Source: Actinoalloteichus fjordicus (lineage in GTDB: Bacteria; Actinomycetota; Actinomycetes; Mycobacteriales; Pseudonocardiaceae). Taken from it: a DNA stretch of 64,000 nucleotides. This document shows positions 1 through 24,600 of this stretch, piece after piece; within the stretch, counting starts at the first letter, position 1, and each line of letters starts with the position of its first letter. A model generated the notes under the pieces. The model saw nothing but the letters and a program-made list of their open reading frames with translations. It was not told the origin of the DNA and made no database searches. Both the position numbers and the translations under genes were made by a program. Where the stretch lies: positions 3,782,001-3,846,000 of the forward strand of contig NZ_CP016076.1 in the NCBI RefSeq assembly GCF_001941625.1, given 5' to 3'.

Positions 1-13978
<13,978 letters not shown>

Positions 13979-14482
13979 CTACCACCAACTCCTTGACGCA
14001 GGGGGCGACATCGGATTACCGCAGGAAAGGAACGATCGCCGGGCACGCCGGTGCGCAGCCGAGCGTGAGAACTGATCGGAAATCTGCCAGAGACCGATTA
14101 GCAGAATTGTCAATCTTGCGGGGCACGGGCAGCCGAGAAAGCCCGGCCCAGGTGGACAGTGCGGTTGACCCGGGGTGGGTCGACGCCTGGCGGGTGATCG
14201 ACATCACCCGTCCCCGTCCGCCATCGGGCGTCTCGTCCGATGGCCGGGCTGGGACCGAAACCGCAGGTCCGCCAGTCTGCTCCGACGCGGGCGGCCTGCC
14301 GACCCCGCTGGAGCACGCCGCCGTCGCCGAGCAGCGCTGGCGGACCCGTTCGCGAATTCGATGCCGCCATCGGATCGAGTGACATCATCCGAAGATCTTC
14401 CGCAGTTCCGTGATCGCGTGCGCACGAGCCGGAAAACACCACCCGGCACGGGACTACCCGACGATTCCGGTCGGGAGGTGCG
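13979..14482. other. Intergenic region between glycosyltransferase and PKS modules 3-5
   Basis: About 500 bases without a recognisable gene. On the minus strand it holds a hairpin just after the glycosyltransferase stop, a TTGACA at 14108-14113 that could be a -35 element (no convincing -10 partner seen), and the AAGGAG ribosome site of the PKS. Bases 14030-14120 are less GC-rich than the flanking genes. The second PKS gene may therefore have its own promoter. Confidence 0.4.
14457..14475 (-). terminator. Hairpin downstream of the glycosyltransferase stop
   Basis: Perfect inverted repeat CCCGAC / GTCGGG (14457-14462 with 14470-14475) with a 7-base loop, starting 8 bases after the minus-strand stop codon at 14483. 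There is no T tract. It could be a weak or U-less terminator or only an mRNA 3' structure. Confidence 0.35.
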
Positions 14483-15397
14483 TCAGTCCGCTATTGCGGC
14501 GATCGAGTCACCACGCAGTACCGCATCGAGGGCCTGTGGGATCAAGGCGGTGTCCATCAGCGCGGTGAGCCGGTCACGCAGGCGAGTGTCCGAGACCAAC
14601 AGCCCCGTCGCCAGGTCGGCGTCCACGGTGGCCCGGTCGCGCTGCCGCCCGGCGTAGATCTCGGCCAGCCGCCCGGCCTGGAAGGCTGCGTAGTCCTGCC
14701 GCCAGTGGAAACCCGCATAGGGGCTCAGCCGCTGGTTCGTGTTGTAGGACGAGCCACCATTGATGATCTTGCGGCAGTACTGCTCGTAACCCCGGTCGGG
14801 AACATGCAACAGCGACAGCGGCCGGTGTTGCGCCTTCGGCCCCAGGTTCGGCCCGGAGGCCCCGTGGTTGCCCTGGTCCACCGTCACCTCGGGATCACCC
14901 CGGTGGCAGACCTTGGCCGGGTCCCCGTGCCCGAGATCGGCCAGTGAGGTGGTGTCCCGCAGGATGAGCCGGTCGAGCCACGGACCGGTGGCATCCGGAT
15001 CGGCGACGAGGTTGTCCGGCCGCACCGGCAGCAGGCCTGCCTGTGGTTCCACCTCGGCGAAGGCCGAGGCCAGCGCACCGCGTTCCACCGTGGCGGCGCC
15101 GTCCGGCCAGAAGAACTCGTCGGCATCGCAGTTGATCACCCAGTCGGCGCCGTGGGCCTCGGCGGCCCGGCGGGCCATCCTGGTCACCCAGCGGCCCTGT
15201 TCATAGTCCTGGGTCGGTTCGTGGTGCAGTTCGAGCATCCCGAGGTCGCGATACGCCTCCAGCACCTCCACCGTGCCGTCCACGGAACCGTTGTCGGTGG
15301 CCACGATCAGATCGACACCCGCATCGAAGTGGTGCTCGATCGTCGCCGCGACCACGTCGACCTCGTCGCGTACCAATAGGGTCATGACCAGCTGCAT
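14483..15397 (-). CDS. Glycosyltransferase family 2-like protein between two PKS genes
   Basis: A 304-residue protein that starts at ATG 15397 behind GAGGAG seven bases upstream. The N-terminus (VMTLLVRDEVD, then ATDNGSVDGT) is the nucleotide-sugar fold of GT-A family 2 enzymes of the Glyco_tranf_2_4/DUF23 kind. INCDADEF at residues 88-95 supplies the DxD metal and sugar-nucleotide motif. There is no membrane segment. It lies 214 bases after the first PKS gene and upstream of the second, on the same strand, so it is probably transcribed with them. The fold is not the GT-B type of deoxysugar transferases that usually decorate macrolides, so its acceptor is unclear. It may modify the polyketide or act in self-protection; neither is shown. 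Confidence 0.8.
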   Translation of the reverse strand: MQLVMTLLVRDEVDVVAATIEHHFDAGVDLIVATDNGSVDGTVEVLEAYRDLGMLELHHEPTQDYEQGRWVTRMARRAAEAHGADWVINCDADEFFWPDGAATVERGALASAFAEVEPQAGLLPVRPDNLVADPDATGPWLDRLILRDTTSLADLGHGDPAKVCHRGDPEVTVDQGNHGASGPNLGPKAQHRPLSLLHVPDRGYEQYCRKIINGGSSYNTNQRLSPYAGFHWRQDYAAFQAGRLAEIYAGRQRDRATVDADLATGLLVSDTRLRDRLTALMDTALIPQALDAVLRGDSIAAIAD

Positions 15398-15611
15398 GTC
15401 GTCCTGTCTCCTCAGTGGGTTCGGCTGCGGGCAGGCTGCAGCGGGTGAGCGCTGCCGCCCTCGGTGGTGTCCGTCGGTCGGGGCGTAACGGTCGTCTCGG
15501 CGCTGTCAGTCCGAGGATCGACACCGGAAGTTCGCGGGCAGGCGGGGTCTCCCCCGAATAGGTGGTCGGCTGTCCGCCTCATCGAGGCCCCTTCCGCCCG
15601 GTCCGCTTGAG

Positions 15612-18600
15612 TCAGGCGAGGCCGAGTTCGTTGTCGATGAGCTCGAACATCTCGTCGTCGGTCGCGGTGTCCAACAGGTCCTCGGGCTCCTCGCCGCTGT
15701 GATCGGCGACGGCGGGAGCTCCCCACCTGCGCAGCAGCGCTTCCAGGCGAGTGGCGAGCTCGGCACGCTCGGCCCCGGTGGGCGGCGTCCTGGTCAATCC
15801 GAGCTCGAATCGCTCCAGTTCGGCCAACGGGTCCCGATCGTCGGGCCGGTGGTCGGGCACCACCAGGGTTCCGAGCAGCTGCTCGGCGAGAGCGGCGGGG
15901 GTGGGGAAATCGAAGACGAGGGTGGCGGGCAGCCGCAGCCCGACCACGGTGCCGAGCCGGTTGCGGAAGTCGACTGCGGTCACCGAGTCGAACCCCAGCT
16001 CTCGGAAGGTCTGTCGGCCCGTTCCGGCGAGCGTCCCCGAATGGCCGAGCACCCTGGCGGCCTGGGAGTTGACGAGGTCGATCAGCGAGCGCCGCTGCTC
16101 GGCGGGGCTGAGCCCGGCCAGCGTCCTGGCGAAGTCCGTGCGGTCGTCCTCGGCCGCCACCGCGACGGCCGGTTCGGCCTCGGTGAGCGCACGCACCTCG
16201 GGTAGATCACCGAGGAGGGGGCGGGCCCTGACCAGCGTGTACGTGGGCGCGAACCGCGTCCAGTCGATGTCGGCGACCACCACGTGTGGCACCCCCGACC
16301 GGACGGCCTGCTCCATCGCGGTGACGGCCAGCTCCGGCGCCATCGCGGGGACGCCGCGTTGGCGCAGCCGGACGGCCTCCTGGGCATCCACCATGCCGCC
16401 GCCCGCCCAGGCACCCCAGGAGATGGCGGTGGCGGGGAGTCCGAGCGCCTGCCGCCGATGGGCGAGCGCGTCCAGGTAGGCGTTGGCCGCAGCGTAGCCG
16501 GGCTGCCTGGCATTGCCCCACACCCCTGCGCCGGAGGAGAACAACACGAAGGCGTCCAGGTCGAGCCCGCTGGTCAGTTCGTCGAGATGCCGTGCTCCGG
16601 CGACCTTGGCGCCGAACATCGCGGTGAAGTCGGTGAGCTCGAGATCGGTGAGCGGGGTCTCGGGGGCGACGATCCCGGCGGCGTGCACGATCGCGGCGGG
16701 CGGTTCGGGCAGCGAGCGCAGCAGGTCCGCCACCGCGTCCCGGTCTGCGACGTCACAGGCTGCGATGGTGACCTCGGCGCCGAGGGCGGTCAGCTCGGCC
16801 GTCAACTCCGAGGCTCCCGGAGCGGCGCTGCCGCTGCGGCTGGTGAGCACCAGGTGCTCGGCGCCGTTCGCGGCAAGCCAACGGGCGGCATGCGCACCGA
16901 GCGCACCGGTGCCGCCGGTGATCAGCGCGGTGCCGCGCGGGGTCCACGGGGTGCCGGGGAGTTCGGGCTGGTTCGCCCGGACCAGTCTCCTGCCGTGGAG
17001 TCCTCCGGAACGCACCGCGAGCTGGTCCTCGTCGCCTGCACCGGACAGGGCCGCGCACAGCAACTCGATGTCCTGTTCACCGGGTGCGGCAGGCAGGTCG
17101 ATCAGACCGCCCCAGTGATCGGGCAGGTCCAGGCCTGCGACGATGCCGAAACCCCAGGCCGCAGCTTGATCCGGGTGGTCAACCGGTTCGCCTGCTGCGG
17201 CGGTTGCGGCGGTGGTCACCGTCCACAGCGGGGCTTCCACCCCGATGTCGAGCAGGGCTTGGACGAGTCGGAAGGTCCCGGTCAATCCTCGGCGCAGGGC
17301 AGGCGCGTCGGGTTCCGGTCTGCCGTCGGTGGCCAGCAGGGACAGCACGCCGCGCAGGTCGTGGTCGTCGGTGGCCGCGCGAAGGCGTTCGGCAAGCCGG
17401 GACCGGTCGTCGTGGTCCACCTCCACCGACACGACCTTCTGGCCGCTGCTCTCCATTCCCCGCGCGCAGGCCTCGGCGAGCGAGCGGCAGGCGTCGGGGG
17501 CGACCAGCAACCAGGTTCCGCCTGAGTCCGGGTTTTCCGGCGGGTCGATCGAGGTCCATTCCAGCCGGTAGCGCCAGGAGTCGACGGCGCCGTCCGGCAC
17601 CGGCACGTCGGGCCAGTAGTGGGTGTGTTGGAACGGGTAGGTGGGCAGCGGCACCGGCCGGGAGTGGTCGCCGAACGCCGGGGTCCAGTCCACCGGATAC
17701 CCCAGCGCCCAGGCCTGGCCCACGCTGTCGTACAAGCGGCGCAGCCCACCGTCGTCCCTGCGCAGCGTCCCGGTCACCAGGGCGCCGTCGACCTCCAGGG
17801 CGTCCAGGGTGTCCTGGATGGACATCGTGAGCACCGGATGCGGTGAGGACTCCACGAATCCGGTGTAGCCCTGCTCCGCCAACGAGGTGATCGCGGAGTG
17901 GAAATGCACCGTCTGACGAAGATTCCGATACCAGTACGCGGCGTCGAGTTCGGCGGTGTCGATCCAGTCACCGGTCACCGTGGAGAAGAACCCCACCTCG
18001 CTGCTGCGCGGCGTCACCTCCGCCAACACCGCCAGCAGATCGGCCTCGAGCCGCTCGACCTGCTCGGAATGCGAGGCGTAGTCCACCGCGATCCACCGCA
18101 CCCGAACCCCGTCGGACTCACACAGCGCCGCGAACCCGGCCAACGCCTCGGACTCCCCGGAGACCACCACCGAGGACGGACCGTTCACCGCCGCCACCGA
18201 CACCACACCGGCACCGGCACCGGCGTCGAACGTCGTGAGGCGGGAGCGGACCTCGTCTTCGGGCAGGGCCACCGACAGCATCCCGCCGCCCCCCGCCAGG
18301 GTCTGGGCGATCAACCGGGAACGAGCACACACCACCCGCGCGCCATCAGACAACGACAAGCCACCCGCCACCACCGCCGCGGCGATCTCACCCTGCGAAT
18401 GACCCACCACCGCATCCGGCCGAACACCAAACGACTCCCACACCGCCGCCAACGACACCAACACCGCAAACAACACCGGCTGAACAACATCAACCCGCGC
18501 CAACAACCCCTCATCATCCAAAGCAGCGACAAGAGACCACTCAACCCACGGCGCCAACGCCTCCCCACACTCCGCGAACCGCGCAGCAAACACCGGAGAA

Positions 18601-21600
18601 CACTCCGACAACTCCCGACCCATCCCCACCCACTGCGAACCCTGACCCGGAAACACCAAGGCCACCCGACCAGCAGGACCGCTCACCACGCCGGTATCGA
18701 TCGTGTGGAGCCCGGCGAGCAGTTCGTCCCGATCGCCTGCCAGCACCGCGCGGATCTCGAGGGCCGATCGCGCGGCCACCAGCGAACAGCCCAGATCCAT
18801 CGCGGACAGTTCGGGGCGCGAACCGGCGTGCTCGGCCAGCCGGGCGGCCTGCGCCCGCAGCGCTTGGGCCGACCGCGCCGACAGCACCCAGGGCGCCACC
18901 GGAAGAGTCTCCGGCGGCGGGGCGGTCTCCGGCTGGTCCGGTGCTTGTTCCAGCACGACGTGTGCGTTGGTGCCGCTGATCCCGAACGCGGAGACGCCCG
19001 CCCGTCGAGGCTCGCCGGTATCCGGCCATTCCACCTGCTCCGTCAGCAGTCGGACCGCACCCGAATCCCAGTCCACGTGGGAGGTCGGCGCGTCCACGTG
19101 CAGGGTCTTCGGCAGTATCCCGCGTCGCATCGACTCGACGATCTTGATCACGCCCGCCAGCCCCGCCACGGTCTGGGTGTGGCCGATGTTCGACTTCACC
19201 GAGCCCAACCACAACGGCCGCTCCGCCGGACGATCCCGACCATAGGTCGCCAACAACGCCTGCGCCTCGATCGGATCACCCAAGGTGGTCCCGGTCCCGT
19301 GCGCCTCCACCACATCGACCTCGGACGCCTCGAGACCGGAATTCGTCAACGCCTGCCGGATCACCCGCTGCTGCGACGGGCCGTTCGGCGCCGTCAGACC
19401 GTTCGAGGCACCGTCCTGATTCACTGCGGAACCGCGCACCACCGCCAGCACCTCGTGCCCGTTGCGCCGGGCGTCCGACAGCCTCTCGAGGACGAGCATC
19501 CCGGCACCTTCGGACAACGCGAATCCGTCGGCCGCCTCCGCGAAGGACTTGCACCGGCCATCCGGCGCCAGACCCCGCTGCGAGCTGAAACCGCTGAACT
19601 GCGCTGGGGTGGACATCACCATGGCCGCGCCCGCGAGCGCCAGTCCGCACTCCCCGGCACGCAGCGCCCGGACCGCCAGATGCATGGCGACCAGGGAGGA
19701 GGAGCAGGCGGTGTCGATGGTGAGCGCGGGGCCTTCCAGCCCGAGGACATAAGCGATCCGGCCGGAGGCGACGCTGCCTGCCTCGCCGGTGACCGCGTAG
19801 CTCTCGTCCGCGCTCTCGTCCCGCCGCAGGACCGATCCGTAGTACTGCTCGCCGAGCCCGACGAACACGCCGGTCTGGCTGCCACGCAGCGAACGCGGGT
19901 CGAGCCCGCCCCGCTCCAGGGCCTCCCAGGAGGTCTCCAACAGCAGCCGCTGCTGCGGGTCCATGGACAGCGCCTCGCGGGGCGAGATTCCGAAGAACCC
20001 GGCGTCGAATCCGGCGACGTCCTGGAGGAACCCGCCCTCGCGGACGTAGCTGCGCCCTCGGGCCTGCGGATCCTCGTTGAAGAGTGCGGCGAGGTCCCAG
20101 CCACGGTCGAGCGGGAAGGTGCCGATCGCGTCGCCGCCTGCGGCGACGAACTCGAACAGTTCCTCGGGACTGGACAAGCCGCCGGGCAGCCGACAGCTCA
20201 TCGCGACGATCGCGATCGGTTCCGCCGGATCGGCGACCGTGGCCGCCCCCACCGGGGCCACCGCCGCGCCACCGTCGTCGAACAGGCCGATCTCCAGGTG
20301 GTGCGCGAGTTCCGTCGGGGACGGGTAGTCGTAGACCAGGGTGGCGGGCAGGCGCAGGCCGGTCGCCCCGGTCAGCCGGTTGCGCAGTTCCACCGCGGTG
20401 AGCGAGTCGAAGCCGAGTTCGGTGAACGCGCGCTGTCCGGCAACCGATTCGCGCCCGGTGTGCCCGAGCACGGCCGCCGTGTGCTTCTGCACGAGTTCGA
20501 GCAGGGCCCGCTTGCGTTCGGCGCCGGATCGGCCTGCGAGTTCCGCTCGGATCCTGCTGCCCTGTGGCGGGACCGCCGGGCCGGTGTTCTCCTGCTCTTC
20601 GGCGATGGCGGTGAACAAGGTGCTGGTTCGGGTGGAGGAGAAGACCGGCAGGAAGCGCGGCCAGTCCACCTCGGCGATGGCGAGGAACGGGGTGTCCTCG
20701 CCCGCAGCCCGCTCCAGGCCTCGGACAGCGGTGGCCGGGTCGAGCACCGGCACCCCGCGTCTGCGCAGGACGTCCTGCAAGGATTCGGGGATCATCCCGC
20801 CGCCGCCCCAGGGTCCCCAGGCGATCGACCGGATCGGCGCGCCGTCGGCCCACCGCTGTCGGGCGAAGGCATCGAGGTAGGCGTTCGCGGCGGCATAGGC
20901 GCCGTGGTCGGCCACGCCCCAGGCCGAGGAGATCGAGGAGAACAGCAGCACCTTGTCCATGGCCGCGAGGTCGAACACCTCGTCGAGGGTGCGCAGCCCG
21001 CCGACCTTCGCGGCGAGCACCTCGGCCATCGACTCGACGCCTAGGGAGGAGAGCGGTTCCAGGACACCGATCCCGGCCGCGTGCACGATGCTGCGCACCG
21101 GGTGCCCGGCGGCGGCCAGCCGGGCCGCGAGGTCGGCCACTGCGGCGCGATCGGTGATGTCGCAGGCCGCGACGGTCACCTCGGTACCCGCCTCCTCCAG
21201 TTCGGCCACGAGTTCGGGAACACCGTCGGTGGCGGCGCCTCGGCGGCCGACGAGCACGAGGTGATCGGCACCGGCGCGAGCAAGCCACCGTGCGATGTGC
21301 GCGCCGAGGGTGCCGGTGCCGCCGGTGACGAGGACCGTGCCGGCTGGCCGGAAGGATTGCCCGGCGTGTGCGGGCAACGGCGCGCGGACCAGCCGCCTGC
21401 CGTAGACGCCGTCCGGGCGAATCGCGAGCTGGTCCTCGCCGTCCATGCGGGTGAGGGCTGCGGCGAGTGCCCCCGCCCAGTCGCCGTCCTGCGCCGGGAG
21501 GTCGATCAGTCCGCCCCAGCGTCGCGGGTGCTCCAGCGCGGCGACCAGGCCCAGGCCCCAGGCGGTCGCCTGGTCCGGGCTGGCCAGCCGGTCGGTGTCG

Positions 21601-24600
21601 CCGGTCGAGACGGCGCCACGGGTGACGCACCACAGCGGCGCGGAGATCTCGGCCTCGGCGAGGGCCCGGAGCAGTCGGGTGATCGCGTCGAGTCCGGCCG
21701 GGACGAGGGTCGGCCCGGCGTCGTCCGAACCGAGCAGCAGCAGTACGCCCACGGGTGGTTCGTCGGCGGCGGCCCGCAGGGATTCGGCGAGCTCGCCTTC
21801 TTCGCCGAGGGCGACGGTGCGGATGACCGCGCCCCGACCGGCCAGCTCGGTGTACAGATCCGGCTCGTGCCCGCCGGTGGTCACCGCGAGCCAGGTGCCG
21901 GAAAGTCGTGCGTGGGCGTCCGAGGCGAGGTCCGCCCAGGCGATGCGGTAGCGCCAGTCGTCCACGGCCTCGTCGCGGCGCGCGGCCTGCCGCGTTTCCA
22001 ACCAGTAGCGGGTGTGCTGGAACGGGTAGGTGGGCAGCGGCACCCGCCGGGAGTGGTCGCCGAAGGCCGAGGCCCAGTCCACCGGATAACCACGCATCCA
22101 GACCTGGCCCACGCTGTCGTACAACCGGCGCAGCCCACCGTCGTCCCGCCGCAGCGTCCCAGTCACCAACAGCCCGTCTTCGTCCAGGAAGCCCGGACCG
22201 TCCAGGGTGTCCTGGATGGACATCGTGAGCACCGGATGCGGTGAGGACTCCACGAATCCGGTGTAGCCCTGCTCCGCCAACGCAGTGATCGCAGAGTGGA
22301 AATGCACCGTCTGACGAAGATTCCGATACCAATACCCGGCATCCAACTCACTGGTCTCGATCCAGTCACCGGTCACCGTGGAGAAGAAACCCACCTCGCT
22401 GCTGCGCGGCGTGACCTCCGCCAACACCGCCAGCAAGTCCGCTTCGAGCCGCTCCACCTGCTCGGAATGCGACGCATAATCCACCGCAACCCACCGCACC
22501 CGAACACCCTCGGACTCACACCCCTCGGCGAAGCCGGCCAAGGCGACGGGCTCGCCGGAGACCACCACCGACGACGGGCCGTTCACCGCCGCCACCGACA
22601 CACCACCGGCACCGGCATCGGCATCGGCGTCGGCACCGGCGTCGAACGTCGTGAGGCGGGAGCGGACCTCGTCTTCGGGCAGGGCCACCGACAGCATCCC
22701 GCCGCCCCCCGCCAGGGTCTGGGCGATCAACCGGGAACGAGCACACACCACCCGCGCGCCATCAGACAACGACAAGCCACCCGCCACCACCGCCGCGGCG
22801 ATCTCACCCTGGGAATGACCCACCACCGCATCCGGCCGAACACCAAAGGACTCCCACACCGCAGCCAACGACACCAACACCGCAAACAACACCGGCTGAA
22901 CAACATCAACCCGCGCCAACAACCCCTCATCATCCAATGCAGCGACAAGAGACCAGTCAACCCACGGGGCCAACGCCTCCCCGCACTCCGCGAACCGCGC
23001 AGCGAACACCGGAGAACACCCCAACAACTCCCGACCCATCCCCACCCACTGCGAACCCTGACCCGGAAACACCAGAACCACCCGACCGACGGAACCGGCG
23101 CGATCGAAGTTCTCGGGCACCATTCCCAATCCGGCCAGCAGTTCGGCGGGCTCCGCCCCGATCACCACAGCGCGGTGCTCCATCGCATCGCGGGCCACCG
23201 CCAACGTGAAGGCGGTGTCCACCGGCGACAGATCCGAATCCGCACCGACCTGCTCGGCCAACCGGCCCGCCAGGTCCGATAACGCCGCAGGCGAACGGGC
23301 CGACAGCAACCACGGCACCACCCCGGGTTCGGCATCGGGGCCTGCCACCACCTCGGCGGGTTCCGGCGCCTCCTCGACGATCACGTGCGCGTTGGTGCCG
23401 GAGATCCCGAAGGAGGACACCCCGACCCGCCGAGGCCGGTCCACCGCAGGCCACTCGACCTGCTCCGTCAACAACCGCACCGCACCCGCATCCCAGTCCA
23501 CATGCGACGACGGCACATCCACATGCAAGGTCTTCGGCAACACCCCATGGCGCAACGCCTGCACCATCTTGATGACGCCGCCGACCCCGGCCGCAGCCTG
23601 GGAATGACCGATATTCGACTTCAACGACCCCAACCACAACGGCCGATCCGCCGGGCGATCCCGACCATAAGTCGCCAACAACGCCTGCGCCTCGATCGGA
23701 TCACCCAAGGTGGTCCCGGTCCCGTGCGCCTCCACCGCGTCCACCTCCGACGCGACAAGACCCGCATCCGCCAACGCACGCCGAATCACCCGCTGCTGCG
23801 CGACGCCATTCGGCGCGGTGAGGCCGTTCGAGGCGCCATCGGAGTTCACCGCAGAACCCCGCACCACCGCCAACACCGGATGCCCGTTGCGCCGGGCGTC
23901 TGAGAGCCGCTCCACCAGCAGCACACCGACGCCCTCGGACCAGCCGGTGCCGTCGGCGGACTCCGCGAAGGCCTTGCAACGCCCGTCCGGTGCCAGTCCC
24001 CGCTGTCTGCTGAACTCCACGAAGACCCCCGGCGTGGCCATCACCGTCGCCCCACCGACCAACGCCATCGAGCACTCGCCCTGGCGCAGCGCCCGCGCGG
24101 CCAGGTGCAGGGCCACCAGCGAGGACGAACATGCGGTGTCCACGGTCATGGAGGGCCCCAGCAGGCCGAGCGTGTAGGCGATCCGGCCGGAGGCGACGCT
24201 CGCCGCGGTGCCGGTCAGGGTGTAGCCGCCGGAATCGTCCGCAGCCTCATGCAGGCGGGCGCCGTACTCCTGCGTCGTGGTGCCGACGAACACCCCGGTG
24301 TCGCTGCCCTGCAGGGAATTCGCAGCCAGCCCGGCCCGCTCCACGGCCTCCCAGGACACCTCGAGCAGCAACCGCTGCTGCGGGTCCATCGCCAGCGCCT
24401 CACGCGGGGACACCCCGAAGAAGTCTGCGTCGAACCCGCCCGCGCCCGTAAGGAACCCGCCCTCCTTTGCGTAGGACCTGCCTGGCAGGCCGGGCTGCGG
24501 GTCGTAGCTGCCTGCCAGATCCCAACCTCGGTCCTGGGGCCAGTCCGACACCACGTCGCCGCCTGCGGCCACGACGTCCCACAACTGCTCCGGCGAGACG

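Noticed and set aside
15398-15611. Extra gene between the first PKS and the glycosyltransferase
   Set aside because: Short frames here overlap the PKS end in other frames and have no ribosome site; the stretch is taken as a spacer.
17898-21044. A 1048-codon open frame on the plus strand
   Set aside because: Antisense to module 2 of the PKS; composition is Arg/His/Gln/Pro-rich and contains no known fold.
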